64,000 nucleotides of DNA from JBMDXB01 sp048594885 (GTDB lineage: Bacteria; Acidobacteriota; Vicinamibacteria; Vicinamibacterales; 2-12-FULL-66-21): assembly GCA_048594885.1 (NCBI GenBank), contig JBMDXB010000041.1, forward strand, positions 186,001 to 250,000, given 5' to 3'. Shown here one piece after another: positions 27,350-36,142 of the stretch. The stretch's first letter is position 1. Every line of letters starts with the position of its first letter. The notes below the pieces were generated by a model, which saw only the letters and a program-made list of their open reading frames with translations, was not told the DNA's origin and did not search any database. Both the position numbers and the translations under genes were made by a program.

Positions 27350-28126
27350 CTACGGTGTGAGCGGGTGGAAATAGAGGTTGTGCGGGTCGGCGCGTAAGTA
27401 CTTGCCCGCGACGACGTACCCGTGCCGTGCGAAGTAGTCAAGGATCGCCTGGCGCACTTCGGGATGAGCCTCGATGCAGACCAGTTCCGGACGGAAGCGG
27501 CTGATATCGAATCCGGCGAGGGCCTTGGGCTCGGAGAGTTCGATGTCCATTGTGAGCAAGTCCAGTTTCCGGATACCTGTCTCCTCGAGCACGGCATCGA
27601 GCGTTGTCGATGGCACCTGGCGCGCCGCCCCCTGCCGCCCGTAGCGCCGGGTGAACTCAGGGTCCGAGGAGGCCACCAGCCGATTCGAAGGCACAAAGAA
27701 CTTCACGGTCGAGTCGACCACGTCCGAGGCGAACATTGCGACAAACCGTGTGCGCGGTCGATACGTCCGGTAGTCCTCCGCGAACTCCTCGACAGCATCT
27801 ATGGCGATGCCGGTCCAGTCGAGGGACGTCTCCAGGAAATACGTGTTGCTCATCCGACGATAGTGATTCGCACCGACATCCAGAAACACCCCGCCCCGGC
27901 GATCTTGAAAGTAATCCCGGATAATCCACTCTTCGTGGTACTGCGAGTGCTTTGTCGGTCCGTACCGCTCCGCAAGGGCAACTATGACGGGGTCCGAGGG
28001 CGCGCTGGCGGCCGTACCAACGATCTTGAACGCCAGGAGCATCAGACTGACCGTTGCGGCGCCGACCGCCATCACATCGACTATCGAGAAACGGGACCGG
28101 AGAGCCGATCCCCTAAAAGGAACCAT
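27350..28126 (-). CDS. FkbM family methyltransferase with N-terminal membrane anchor
   Basis: 258 aa. One N-terminal membrane helix (VDVMAVGAATVSLMLLAFKIV), then a SAM-binding fold with FLDVGANH at 81-88, the acidic loop IDAVEEFAEDY, and the FkbM C-terminal pattern STTLDAVLEETGIRKLDLLTMDIELSEPKALAGFD. FkbM enzymes O-methylate sugars and other hydroxyls. Membrane anchoring plus GT-C neighbours points to methylation of a lipid-linked or surface glycan. Seven bases after the preceding gene. Confidence 0.85.
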   Translation of the reverse strand: MVPFRGSALRSRFSIVDVMAVGAATVSLMLLAFKIVGTAASAPSDPVIVALAERYGPTKHSQYHEEWIIRDYFQDRRGGVFLDVGANHYRRMSNTYFLETSLDWTGIAIDAVEEFAEDYRTYRPRTRFVAMFASDVVDSTVKFFVPSNRLVASSDPEFTRRYGRQGAARQVPSTTLDAVLEETGIRKLDLLTMDIELSEPKALAGFDISRFRPELVCIEAHPEVRQAILDYFARHGYVVAGKYLRADPHNLYFHPLTP

Positions 28127-28133
28127 CCTTCAC

Positions 28134-30050
28134 CTAGCCTTTCCTCTCTCCGATTCGGTCGATCGTGTGCCCGTCTGTCCAACCCCCCTGCCGCTCGAGG
28201 AGCTCGATGCCGTGACCTGTCACTGGATCGGCTCCGAACGTGTCCAGGGTCCGGTAACCCGCCCGGATCCATTCATGCGTGCGCCTTCCGTACGGCTCCG
28301 TTCCAAACACCGGGTAGCCATACTCGGCCATGTCCTTGTAAACGAGGAGTATGAACCTGGGGGGCGCCGCTCTCAGCGCTCGCAAGATCTCGTCCTCGCC
28401 GAACGCCAGGAATTCGGGAGGCATCACGTTCACTACTCGCAGCGGCGAATCGAGCCGCGCGAGGTAATTCAGCATCACTCCTTCAGGCAGCACAGCGAGG
28501 GTATCCCCAGGCTGGCGCAAGGACTCGATGGTCCGGAGTACATCCCGCACCGACGCGCCCTGCCAGTACCGTGTCGTGTGCGACGCCAGAAATCGGTCGG
28601 ATCCAGCACCAACGGACACGGTCTTTGTGCGATACGCCGCGTTGGATGCCCCAATGTACGGCGCCAGTCCCGCTGCCAGCACCATGACCGCCACGCGCCT
28701 GAATGTTTTCGCCGTCTCGGCCTCGAGCCCACGCGGAACGAGCCAGCAGAGGACGATGACCAGCACTGTCGCGGCAGGAAGCGCGAGATAGAAGCCATAG
28801 TGGTGAAAGCGGGCATGCAATCCCAGCTTCGCCAGCAACACGAGCGCGTAGGTACACCACATCACCAATACGAGGTATCGCATTGCTGCCGCGTGTTGCC
28901 GGTGGAGGTAGAACGTTACACCTGCAACTAAAGCCGCTGCCGCTGTGATCAGCGGCAATGCCCGTGGGAAACCGAACAATACAGCGACCGGAGCGACGAC
29001 CAGTACTGCCAGCCGCCCGACCTTCCTGACGGTGGGCGACAGGAACGGCGCGGGGGATGCCCTGCAGACGACGACCATGGCGGCAACGTAGACCAGGAAG
29101 GCTCCGAAGATCACAGCCATAGCCAAGGCGTTTGACGCCGGCCGGTCCAGGCCCATTCCACTCACATAGAACGTGTTGCCTGTGATGGATCCCTCGAGCG
29201 CTGTTGTCCAGCCCCTCGCGATGGCGCGCAGAGAACTTCCGGCGTCCATGTACTGTCGGAAATAGGCGAAGAACAGCAGCGGCGGCACGAGCGCGGCGAG
29301 CGTGAACAGCAGCACGAGCGATCGGAGAAAGCGCCGGGCGCCGACCATAGTCCCCGCTCCAACGATCGCCACGCCCGCCGCGGCCGCCGCGGCAAGTGAG
29401 GTCTCGGGCTTCGTGAGGAGCAGCGAGCCGAATGCGAGTCCGGCGACTGCACCGAGTGCCACGCGCGAGGAAGAAAGCGCGCCATGGAGTGCCACCAGGA
29501 CTGCAACACCCAGCGCGATGCCGTGGATCGCTTCGTGCGCGTATGGGGTGACGAAATTGTAGTTGCCGACCGTGCCAAGCTGCAGGCAACCAAAGAGCGT
29601 CAGAGCGACAAGGCTGGCCGTGGTAGCCGTGAATCGATCGGTGGCCACGTGCACGAGGCGATGAATACCGGCGATGACGGCTGCGAGAATTACGAGATTG
29701 ACGCCAACAAGCGTGAGCAGCGACACGCCGAACAACCGGAACCAGAGCGCGTTGACGTACGGCGACAGTGGCCCGAACAGCGATTCGATGTCGCGAAACA
29801 GGACCTTGCCGCGGGTGATCTGCCAAGGCACGTACAGCTCACGGCCGAAGTCGATCACCGGATCGGGCCACTTCAACCAGCTCCAGCAGACCAGCACTGT
29901 AAAGAGCAGGCCATGCGCAGCGATGATCAGCGTCAGGTCAACCTTTCGGCGCTCACGCCACGAAGCACCTGGATGACACGATGCGGCGGAAGCCACCGTG
30001 GCAGATTCGATCCGCCCGGAATGCCAGATCACCAGTGATCGGGTCAGCAT
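28134..30050 (-). CDS. Large multi-pass membrane protein, GT39/ArnT-like
   Basis: 638 aa. More than ten membrane helices, beginning DLTLIIAAHGLLFTVLVCWSWL followed by the lumenal loop PVIDFGRELYVPWQITRGKVLFRDIESLFGPLSPYVNALWFRLFG. A D-x-GRELY acidic loop and G-L-x-x-R-D-x-x-x-x-x-GP pattern are typical of dolichol-phosphate-mannose-type GT-C proteins. The C-terminal soluble part has PEGVMLNYLAR and VYKDMAEYGYPVFG. Start uncertain: about 35 N-terminal residues before the first helix may not be translated. First gene of the three-gene glycan operon. Confidence 0.65.
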   Translation of the reverse strand: MLTRSLVIWHSGRIESATVASAASCHPGASWRERRKVDLTLIIAAHGLLFTVLVCWSWLKWPDPVIDFGRELYVPWQITRGKVLFRDIESLFGPLSPYVNALWFRLFGVSLLTLVGVNLVILAAVIAGIHRLVHVATDRFTATTASLVALTLFGCLQLGTVGNYNFVTPYAHEAIHGIALGVAVLVALHGALSSSRVALGAVAGLAFGSLLLTKPETSLAAAAAAGVAIVGAGTMVGARRFLRSLVLLFTLAALVPPLLFFAYFRQYMDAGSSLRAIARGWTTALEGSITGNTFYVSGMGLDRPASNALAMAVIFGAFLVYVAAMVVVCRASPAPFLSPTVRKVGRLAVLVVAPVAVLFGFPRALPLITAAAALVAGVTFYLHRQHAAAMRYLVLVMWCTYALVLLAKLGLHARFHHYGFYLALPAATVLVIVLCWLVPRGLEAETAKTFRRVAVMVLAAGLAPYIGASNAAYRTKTVSVGAGSDRFLASHTTRYWQGASVRDVLRTIESLRQPGDTLAVLPEGVMLNYLARLDSPLRVVNVMPPEFLAFGEDEILRALRAAPPRFILLVYKDMAEYGYPVFGTEPYGRRTHEWIRAGYRTLDTFGADPVTGHGIELLERQGGWTDGHTIDRIGERKG

Positions 30051-30359
30051 CAGCGCGGGGCGAAATCAGAACCCGTGCCACAGCACAAGAACCTTTAGAA
30101 GGCGCGGCAGTGGACGGATCACAGTTGCCGGAGCGCAGCGAAGTTAGCCGGAGACAAAAGAAAATTCGACCGGGGGAGGCAGAAAGAACGTCCGGAATCT
30201 CGGCCTCTCGGATAACAAGCCGGCGCCGGACCCGAACGGCGGCAGCCACTGCCCGAGCACCGGCGCCGCCGTCGGAGCGGCGACATACGACATGTAGCGT
30301 CTGTCACCGTTGGCGGCGGTCAGCACACCTTCGCCGATCATCCCTGCGGGCGTCGTGCA
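30051..30359. other. Intergenic region between opposed transcription units
   Basis: 309 bases. No gene, repeat or RNA recognised. It separates the minus-strand glycan operon from the plus-strand decayed kinase/sigma locus and presumably holds the promoter of the glycan operon, which I could not pin down. Confidence 0.45.
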
Positions 30360-30668
30360 GTGCCACGCCTCGTATGTGACGGCCTTTGGCTCGGATTCTT
30401 CCGGGACAGCAAGCTCCTGAAAGTCGCGTTGAAAGCGGAGCGACCGGCGGGCGCGACGGTGGTTGCCGATGTCAGCGAATCGCCGAGGGGCGCAGCGTGG
30501 TCGGTTGATGACACCATCGGCTGCACCTACGCTGTTGCCCCTGACGGCCGCCGCGTCCTGGTGGTACGCCCGAACGAGCAGACGCCGCAGCGGATCACCT
30601 CGCTCGACGTCATCACCAACTGGAGTGACGTTCTGGAGCGGACGCTCCACGGGCCCGCCGGGCGGTGA
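30360..30668 (+). pseudogene. C-terminal remnant of a Ser/Thr kinase/beta-propeller protein
   Basis: About 102 codons. GLWLGFFRDSKLLKVAL and ESPRGAAWSVDDTI match one blade of the TolB/WD40-like propeller found at the C terminus of acidobacterial PknB-type kinases. APDGRRVLVVRPNEQ and ITNWSDVLERTL match the very end of such proteins. The two parts are joined at DDTIGCTYAVAPDG, where an intact protein would have several more blades. The kinase domain and most of the propeller are missing, so this is read as a deletion remnant. It could still be expressed as a small protein, but that is unlikely. Confidence 0.6.
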
Positions 30669-30675
30669 AGCGGTC

Positions 30676-31265
30676 ATGTCATCCGTGCGAACCGACGATC
30701 TCCGCGACATCACCGGCATGCTCACCGCCTGGAAGGCGGGAGACACCACAGCCCTCGATCGTCTCGTGGTTCTGCTGTACCCCAAGCTGCGACGCATCGC
30801 GAGACAGCAGCTGCGGCTTCGGCGAGCGGCCGAGAGCGTCGAGTCGGCGGTCCTGACCAACGAGGCGTACGTGAAGTTGGTCCGCAGCAGCGGGATACCG
30901 TGCGAGAACCGGACGCACTTTCTGGCGCTCTGCACGCAGATCATGCGCCGCATCCTCGTGGATCACGCGCGGCGACGCGGCTTCGCGAAGCGCGGCGGAG
31001 ACGCGATGCATGTCGTCCTGGACGAAGCGCTGCTGAGCGCTCAGTCGCGTGGCATAGAGTTGCTCGCGCTCGACGAAGCGCTCGAGACGCTTGCTCGCGT
31101 CGATCGCCGCAAAAGTCGCGTCGTCGAACTGCGCTATTTCGGCGGCCTCGACTCGATGAGATCGCCGACGTGCTCCGCGTGTCGCCGGGCACCGTGAAAC
31201 GGGACTGGCGGCTCGCGCGCGCATGGCGGCTCGCGGAACTGCAAGGTAGGCAGAAACTTCCCTAG
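30676..31265 (+). pseudogene. ECF sigma factor (acidobacterial sigma-70 type), frameshifted
   Basis: The first frame gives sigma region 2 (LVVLLYPKLRRIARQQLRLRR, SVLTNEAYVKLV-like, HFLALCTQIMRRILVDHARRR) and the start of region 4 (LARVDRRKSRVVELRYFGGLDS). Then it leaves the family pattern and stops at 31198. The +1-shifted frame continues exactly as expected, DEIADVLRVSPGTVKRDWRLARAWRLAELQ, to TAG 31263-31265. One base appears lost near 31153-31158. Such sigma factors normally pair with a propeller kinase gene, and the remnant of one lies 8 bases upstream. Sequencing error is the alternative. Confidence 0.75.
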
Positions 31266-31449
31266 CGGCTCGAACCTCATGCGTTCGCGACCTGTCGGGC
31301 GCGACGCGTATTCTCCCGCAACTATCGGAAACGCTTCCAGTTGGACCAGCGTGAGCCGTTCCGGAACAGGTCAGCGGTTTCCGCGGTCTGCTTCTTGCCG
31401 TAACGAGTGCCAGCCATCCCGCCCGGCTGGGCGGAGAAAGTGGGGACAC

Positions 31450-31998
31450 GTGGCTGGCAGTGGTCGATACACATTCGGCTCTTTCACGATCGGCGCGATC
31501 GCGCTGAGCGTTCTCGTTACGACAACCGCGTGCGGCGGGTCGCCGACGGCGCCGACGACGACGGCCTCGAGCACGGCGTCGAGCGGTCCGGCAACGCCAG
31601 CGTCACCACCCGAGGAGCCGGCGCCATCGCAATCGCCGACGAGTCCATCACCGACTCCGACTCCCGCTCCGGCGCCGCCTGCGCCAGCGCCAACGCCCGC
31701 GCCAACACCGGCACCGGCTCCGGCGCCAACGCCCGCGCCCACGCCGGCGCCTTCGTCTCAGACGTTCACGGCGTCGGTCGAAGACGTGCGGTGGTATGGA
31801 CCGCCGCTCTTCGGCAACACCTTCACCATCGTGAAGTACGCCGATCGCGTGAAGATTGGAACCGCGCTGGAGCTGCCGCTCGTGGCCGACGGCCCGGATG
31901 GCTGGTTCGCGGCAACGAGGGACGCGAAGTTCACGGTAAGCGCCGGCCGCTGGACGCTCGCCAGCGTGCACGGCGACGGCGTCGGGACGGTGCGGTAA
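31450..31998 (+). CDS. Putative lipoprotein with Pro/Thr/Ala repeat linker
   Basis: 182 aa from GTG 31450. Hydrophobic signal and lipobox (FTIGAIALSVLVTTTAC), then GGSPTAPTTT, a style of acidobacterial lipoproteins. A low-complexity stretch of PAPTPAP units spans about 45 residues. The C-terminal domain (TFTASVEDVRWYGPPLFGNTFTIVKYADRVKIGTALELPL) has no family that I recognise. The longer open frame upstream is rejected because it runs through the sigma-pseudogene tail region without a start signal. Probably an outer-membrane-anchored protein on a flexible stalk. Confidence 0.6.
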   Translation: MAGSGRYTFGSFTIGAIALSVLVTTTACGGSPTAPTTTASSTASSGPATPASPPEEPAPSQSPTSPSPTPTPAPAPPAPAPTPAPTPAPAPAPTPAPTPAPSSQTFTASVEDVRWYGPPLFGNTFTIVKYADRVKIGTALELPLVADGPDGWFAATRDAKFTVSAGRWTLASVHGDGVGTVR

Positions 31999-32006
31999 CC
32001 GAACGC

Positions 32007-32513
32007 TCAGTGCCGGGGCGCGTTCTCGACTTCGCTGGCCGCCGCATGGCCGGCGGCGTGCGCGCGCTCGGTCTCGAACACGCCCAATCGATCGCGCCAC
32101 GCCAGGCCGGCGCGCTCGAGCGCCGCCAGATCGACGCGCTCGATCTGCTCGACCACGTGCTCGAGCTCGTGGGCGAGGAGCTCGACCTGATCGCTGTTGA
32201 CCGGCAGGACGATCTCCGCGTCGATGAAGCCGGCCTCGTACTTCCGGATCGTCGTCAAGGCGCGGCTCATGGCGGGCATCGGCGCGCCGGTGACCCGGAC
32301 CACGACGCGCGCCGGCGCGGCCGCGATCACCGCAAGCTGACGCTGAACGGTCGGCGACAGCGCCGCGATCTCCTCGATGAACTCACGAACGTCCCCTGGC
32401 GACGCCACGTTCGCCGGCAGCGGCACTCTGCGGACGATGGTCTCGGCCCCTGCAGCGGCCACGAGCGTGACGACGGCAAGAACCGCCATTCCGGACAACT
32501 GCATCAATCGCAT
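32007..32513 (-). CDS. Secreted protein with HExxH motif, function unknown
   Basis: 168 aa. Signal peptide (MRLMQLSGMAVLAVVTLVAAAGA). The motif LAHELEHVVEQIERVD contains HELEH, a zinc-binding HExxH in a helix, and a later HAAGH could offer a third ligand. A preceding segment reads ALTTIRKYEAGFIDAEIVLP. No specific peptidase family is assigned. ATG 32513 was taken over a start at 32561 because it begins a normal signal peptide. A 36-base stretch of this gene reappears at 36016-36051 near the two-component system. Confidence 0.6.
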   Translation of the reverse strand: MRLMQLSGMAVLAVVTLVAAAGAETIVRRVPLPANVASPGDVREFIEEIAALSPTVQRQLAVIAAAPARVVVRVTGAPMPAMSRALTTIRKYEAGFIDAEIVLPVNSDQVELLAHELEHVVEQIERVDLAALERAGLAWRDRLGVFETERAHAAGHAAASEVENAPRH

Positions 32514-32622
32514 GTCGCATTCGCTCTGAAGAGAGGGGCCAACGCTGGTTCCTGGATCCATTGGCCCTTGGTCCTTCCGGGTCGCCGTTTTTCAGCGGCC
32601 TGCTGAAGGTGAGGACGCCGCA

Positions 32623-32672
32623 GTCGTGCTGCGCGTGTGACGCGGCTGTGACAAATCGATGGCGGCTACGCT
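32623..32672 (+). promoter_or_regulatory. Duplicated regulatory box, copy A
   Basis: 50 bases that match 36052-36101 at 48 positions. It contains TGTGAC at 32636-32641 and again at 32647-32652, an exact 11-base spacing as in direct-repeat sites of OmpR/PhoB regulators. Copy A lies about 110 bases upstream of the HExxH gene and 247 bases upstream of the decahaem cytochrome gene. Likely a binding site for the regulator encoded at 36143-36871. Confidence 0.6.
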
Positions 32673-32678
32673 GAAACG

Positions 32679-32740
32679 GCAACGCCGATCGCCGGCGCAC
32701 GCGGCCAGGCGGACGGAGCGAAGGTGGTGGTCGGTGCGCG
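32679..32740 (+). pseudogene. Remnant of the 5-prime end of a response regulator gene
   Basis: Downstream of copy A the sequence resembles the start of the OmpR gene downstream of copy B. In one frame it reads TPIAGARGQADGAKVVVGAR, against TPNAGAHANAGGARVLVVED in the intact regulator at 36143. About 43 of 53 bases match with small gaps, and the frame is soon broken. It looks like a degenerate duplicate of the regulator gene. High GC makes chance similarity easier, so confidence is moderate. Confidence 0.45.
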
Positions 32741-32918
32741 ATCACCGTAACTGGCGGGAAAGCGTCGGCGGAATACCGGCAATTCGGGAGCGTGGTACCG
32801 CTATTGTCGAGATTGTCAATGGATTCGGCGTCCTGATGTCTCGACAATTCGTGGACCGCATCTTGCTCGAGCGCGGGACACTTCGAGTTCGGTTCTCGGA
32901 CGGGACGGAGGAGATCCG

Positions 32919-33785
32919 ATGGACTGGAGCTTTCGATTTGCCCGCACTGCTGTCTTCGCTTCTCTGATCACCTGCTGGTTCGGCGCGGTTGCTGTCCGGG
33001 GCACGGGGCTTCAGCAATCGACTGCCGCCGTCGGCACTCCCGCCCAGGACGTCACCGCCGACACCTGTCTGACGTGCCACGACAGAGCCGGCGAGACGCG
33101 ATTGCAGGAGTACCACCGGAACTGTACGTCTTGTCACTCCGGCGGAGCGGCGCACGTCGAGGCGCCGGAAAAGAGCAACATCAGCCGGCCCGCGGCGGCG
33201 CAGTGTCTGACGTGCCACGGAACGGCGATGAAGAGCAAGTGGTCGTTCGGCCAACACGCGAAGTCAGCGATCGCCTGTTCGAGTTGCCACACCATTCACG
33301 TCTCGAGAGCGCCCGCCGGCCTGGAAGGGCGCGGCAGACGGACCGACCGTGTCTCCTCGATGTGCGCGGGATGCCATACCGACGTCATCGCCCGCTTCCG
33401 GCTGCCCTCGCACCATCCTGTCGCCGAAGGGGCCCTGTCGTGCACCAGCTGCCACGACCCGCATTCCAGCGAACGAACGTCGCTCCGCAGCGAGGTCGAA
33501 CGATGCGGTGCGTGCCATCAGGCACAGCGGACGCCCAAGGCGATCGTCCATCCGCCGGTCGCGGAAGGATGTTCGACGTGCCACGACCCACACGGTTCAC
33601 CCAACCGGCGCCTGCTGGTCATGGCGCAACCCGCGCTGTGCATCCGGTGTCACTCGGTCGCGGACAATCGGCACGCGGTCGGAGCCGCCGCTCGGGGCGC
33701 TGCCAGCGGTGCCGTGCTGCGACGCTGCGTCGGTTGTCACAAGGCCATCCATGGCGGCCACATGGATCCGCACCTGCGCTACTAG
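32919..33785 (+). CDS. Decahaem c-type cytochrome (DmsE/MtrA or GSU2203-like)
   Basis: 288 aa. Signal peptide (MDWSFRFARTAVFASLITCWFGAVAV). Ten CxxCH haem sites begin at C50, C69, C96, C120, C149, C175, C196, C218, C241 and C270, filling the whole mature protein. The size and count match periplasmic decahaem cytochromes that plug an outer-membrane barrel (MtrA/DmsE/GSU2203 type). GGAGGAGATCCG directly before the ATG is a strong ribosome site. The porin gene begins 15 bases downstream. Together they should move electrons across the outer membrane; donor and acceptor are unknown, and no outer-surface multihaem protein is encoded nearby. Confidence 0.9.
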   Translation: MDWSFRFARTAVFASLITCWFGAVAVRGTGLQQSTAAVGTPAQDVTADTCLTCHDRAGETRLQEYHRNCTSCHSGGAAHVEAPEKSNISRPAAAQCLTCHGTAMKSKWSFGQHAKSAIACSSCHTIHVSRAPAGLEGRGRRTDRVSSMCAGCHTDVIARFRLPSHHPVAEGALSCTSCHDPHSSERTSLRSEVERCGACHQAQRTPKAIVHPPVAEGCSTCHDPHGSPNRRLLVMAQPALCIRCHSVADNRHAVGAAARGAASGAVLRRCVGCHKAIHGGHMDPHLRY

Positions 33786-33800
33786 CTGGGAGTCCGGGAC

Positions 33801-35966
33801 ATGCAGCTCAACTCGCTCCTGCGTTCCGCCGTGCCGGTAATGCTGTCGACGCCGCTCGTGTGGGTGTGGCTCATTCAGCCTCTGCATGCGCAGACTGCCG
33901 AGCCCACGCCAGCGCAGCCAGCCGCGCCTTCGCCCGCCGCGCCTCCGAGCAGACACGGCACGGTCTGGCCGGCATTCGTGGCCAATGGGCTCTTCGACGG
34001 TCCGTCCGGCGATCGGACGCATTATCTGGAGCGCTACGGCGTCCGCCGCGGCTTCGGCAGTGATCGGCGGACGGGAGTGCTCGCGGACCTGGCCGACGTG
34101 GGGTTCGTCTATCACGACGGCCGGCGCGACCTGTTTGCGATCGACCGTCACGTATGGTCGCGGGATAACCAGCGTGCAACGGCACGCTTCGATAACGGGC
34201 GCATGCGCGTGTCCGGCGGATACGGGTACTTCCGTCAGGCGGCCAACGGGCTCGACTATCTCTTTGCTCCCTCACTGGTATCGGGAGGCGTCGATCCGGC
34301 GTTCACCGGCGGCACCGTCGGGTATGTCGGCAAGTTCAACGACAACGTGCACGACGCGCGGTTTGCGACGACCCGGACGACCTACGACCTGGCCGTGGAA
34401 GTCAAGCCGGCGACGTTCGGCGACAAAGCCACCGCTGCGGTTGCCGTGCGGGGCATCGAACGATCGGGCCGCGTGTTCGAGAGTCTGAACATGGGCGGCG
34501 GCGATGTACTGGGGACGGACGCGGACCGGCGCGCCAAGCTCCGGTGGCAGGGCTACGAGTCGAGGGTGGACGAGTCTGCCAACGAGCTGCTCTTCACGGC
34601 AGCCGTACGGCCGAAGAAGGACATCAACCTCGAATACGAGCTGGGATACGAGCGCTTCCGAAACGATGCGCCGACGATGACGTTTGCCGATCTTGCCGTG
34701 GTGACGGGCACCCGCCTCGTCAGCTCGACCGCCGAAGCCGGCGCACAGGGAGGGTTCGCGGCGGCAGTGGCCGAATGGCCCCTGCACTTCGTAGCCGACA
34801 GCAACATGCTGCGGCAATCCCTCCGAGCGTCGGCGGGCAGCGAGCGTGTCCTCGTCAGTGCCGGCGCCGGCTGGAACGCGCTGACGCAGGAGAGCTTCAC
34901 CGGCGAACAGATCGAGGCCGGGTACCGCCGGGGCGACATCGAATCGAACCAGCTCTACGTGAATGTCGCGGCACGCCCAGGCGCGGCCGTTCGCGTGGAG
35001 GCCCACGCGCGGCGTTCGGACACGAACCGGAACATGGACCGTTTCGAATCGAAGATCCGCCTCAACGCATTCACGCTCTCGACCTACGGGCTGGAGGCCG
35101 AAGTGCGGCCTGGCAAGGCGAATCTGGCCGTTACGCCCGGCTGGACCCGGCGCACAGTCGATCGCGACATCCAATTCGGCGACGTACCGCAGCAGCGCAG
35201 CCTCTTCCGCGCAGACAGCTCGAGTGACGAGATCTTCGTGCGCACGCAGTGGAAGCCCTCGCGCCGCGTATCGGTCCGCGCCACTCCCTCGGTGCTGTGG
35301 GCCGATGACACCGGCTACATCACCGAGCCGGAGCTCGCGGCGAAGATGAACCTCGCGGTCTCATGTGCCAGCGCGGACGGCACGCGCTCGGCCACGGCGT
35401 TCTACACCATCCGCAGTCGCAGCAACGACAATCTCTCGTTCGTCGGCGCCGCCGCCTCGGAGGTCACGCAGGATGCAGCGGGCCTGCTTCAGCAGATTGG
35501 CGTGGCTGGAAGCGCCGCGCCGCTGCCAACCACGAACGTCTTCTGGAGTTACGCGTGGAGTCGAGACGAGTACCACGCGGATTTCATCAGCGCGACGACA
35601 CGCCGTTACGACGCGGCGCCAGTGTTCTACTCCCGCGGCGACCGGCAGACGTATCTTCTGGGTTCGCACAGTTTCTCGGTGGGCGCTGACATCACACCCG
35701 CAGGGCGGATGCAGTACGGCGTATCGTTCACGACGACGCGGGCGGCCGGCAACGCGGCCAGCGGCCAGGTGCTGTCGCTGTTGCCGACGGCCGATGGCCG
35801 AATCGCGAACTGGTACCACACGGCCGCGTTCCGTCTGGAGCGCGATCTCGGGCGGTCGTTGAAGCTGGGCGTCAGCTACCTGCTCGACTACTACAGCGAC
35901 AGCAGCTACCCGGATCTGACCGGCGGCCTCAACTCCGTCATCGTCGGTATCGGCTACCGGTTCTGA
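33801..35966 (+). CDS. Large outer-membrane beta-barrel partner of the decahaem cytochrome
   Basis: 721 aa. Signal peptide ending HAQ near residue 31, then a Pro/Ala-rich linker. The rest is dominated by amphipathic strands (TYDLAVEVKPATF, LEYELGYERFRND, RVSVRATPSVLW) and ends VIVGIGYRF with terminal Phe, the sign of a Bam-inserted barrel. Size and pairing with a decahaem cytochrome fit the MtrB/PioB or GSU2204-type porins. The CxxC of some MtrB proteins is not present near the N terminus. The early block HYLERYGVRRGFGSDRRTGVLADLADVGF resembles such porins. A sheath for the cytochrome is inferred. Confidence 0.8.
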   Translation: MQLNSLLRSAVPVMLSTPLVWVWLIQPLHAQTAEPTPAQPAAPSPAAPPSRHGTVWPAFVANGLFDGPSGDRTHYLERYGVRRGFGSDRRTGVLADLADVGFVYHDGRRDLFAIDRHVWSRDNQRATARFDNGRMRVSGGYGYFRQAANGLDYLFAPSLVSGGVDPAFTGGTVGYVGKFNDNVHDARFATTRTTYDLAVEVKPATFGDKATAAVAVRGIERSGRVFESLNMGGGDVLGTDADRRAKLRWQGYESRVDESANELLFTAAVRPKKDINLEYELGYERFRNDAPTMTFADLAVVTGTRLVSSTAEAGAQGGFAAAVAEWPLHFVADSNMLRQSLRASAGSERVLVSAGAGWNALTQESFTGEQIEAGYRRGDIESNQLYVNVAARPGAAVRVEAHARRSDTNRNMDRFESKIRLNAFTLSTYGLEAEVRPGKANLAVTPGWTRRTVDRDIQFGDVPQQRSLFRADSSSDEIFVRTQWKPSRRVSVRATPSVLWADDTGYITEPELAAKMNLAVSCASADGTRSATAFYTIRSRSNDNLSFVGAAASEVTQDAAGLLQQIGVAGSAAPLPTTNVFWSYAWSRDEYHADFISATTRRYDAAPVFYSRGDRQTYLLGSHSFSVGADITPAGRMQYGVSFTTTRAAGNAASGQVLSLLPTADGRIANWYHTAAFRLERDLGRSLKLGVSYLLDYYSDSSYPDLTGGLNSVIVGIGYRF

Positions 35967-36015
35967 AGTCGCTTTCGGCTACGGCGGCCGTTTCTCCTCT
36001 TGCCGCAGCATCCCT

Positions 36016-36051
36016 CGCGTTCGAGCGCCGCAAGGTCGACGCACTCGATGT
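36016..36051. pseudogene. 36-base remnant of the HExxH gene next to copy B
   Basis: 31 of 36 bases match 32111-32146 inside the HExxH gene. Read on the minus strand it gives IECVDLAALER, against IERVDLAALER in the intact protein. It joins directly onto copy B of the regulatory box, while in copy A the same two pieces are 476 bases apart. This suggests a duplicated gene that lost its central part. Confidence 0.5.
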
Positions 36052-36101
36052 GTCGTGCTGCGCGTGTGACGCGGCTGTGACAAATCGATGGCAGCCACGC
36101 T
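36052..36101 (+). promoter_or_regulatory. Duplicated regulatory box, copy B
   Basis: Partner of 32623-32672. TGTGAC occurs at 36065-36070 and 36076-36081, again 11 bases apart. It lies 41 bases before the ATG of the OmpR-family regulator. A possible -10 (TACACT, 36129-36134) follows with no good -35, as expected of an activator-dependent promoter. Autoregulation by the downstream regulator is the simplest reading. Confidence 0.6.
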
Positions 36102-36142
36102 TTCCGGGGCAAGGCGCGTCGGCGCGGCTACACTGAAGATAC

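Noticed and set aside
30144..30953. 269-residue minus-strand protein opposite the sigma/kinase remnants
   Set aside because: It is antisense to recognisable family sequence in the plus strand and has no features of its own.
31279..31449. N-terminal extension of the Pro-rich lipoprotein
   Set aside because: Places a lipoprotein signal 57 residues inside the protein; GTG 31450 puts it at the N terminus.
32659..32967. 102-residue plus-strand protein upstream of the cytochrome
   Set aside because: Starts inside regulatory box A and runs through the regulator remnant into the cytochrome gene; no independent start signal or family.
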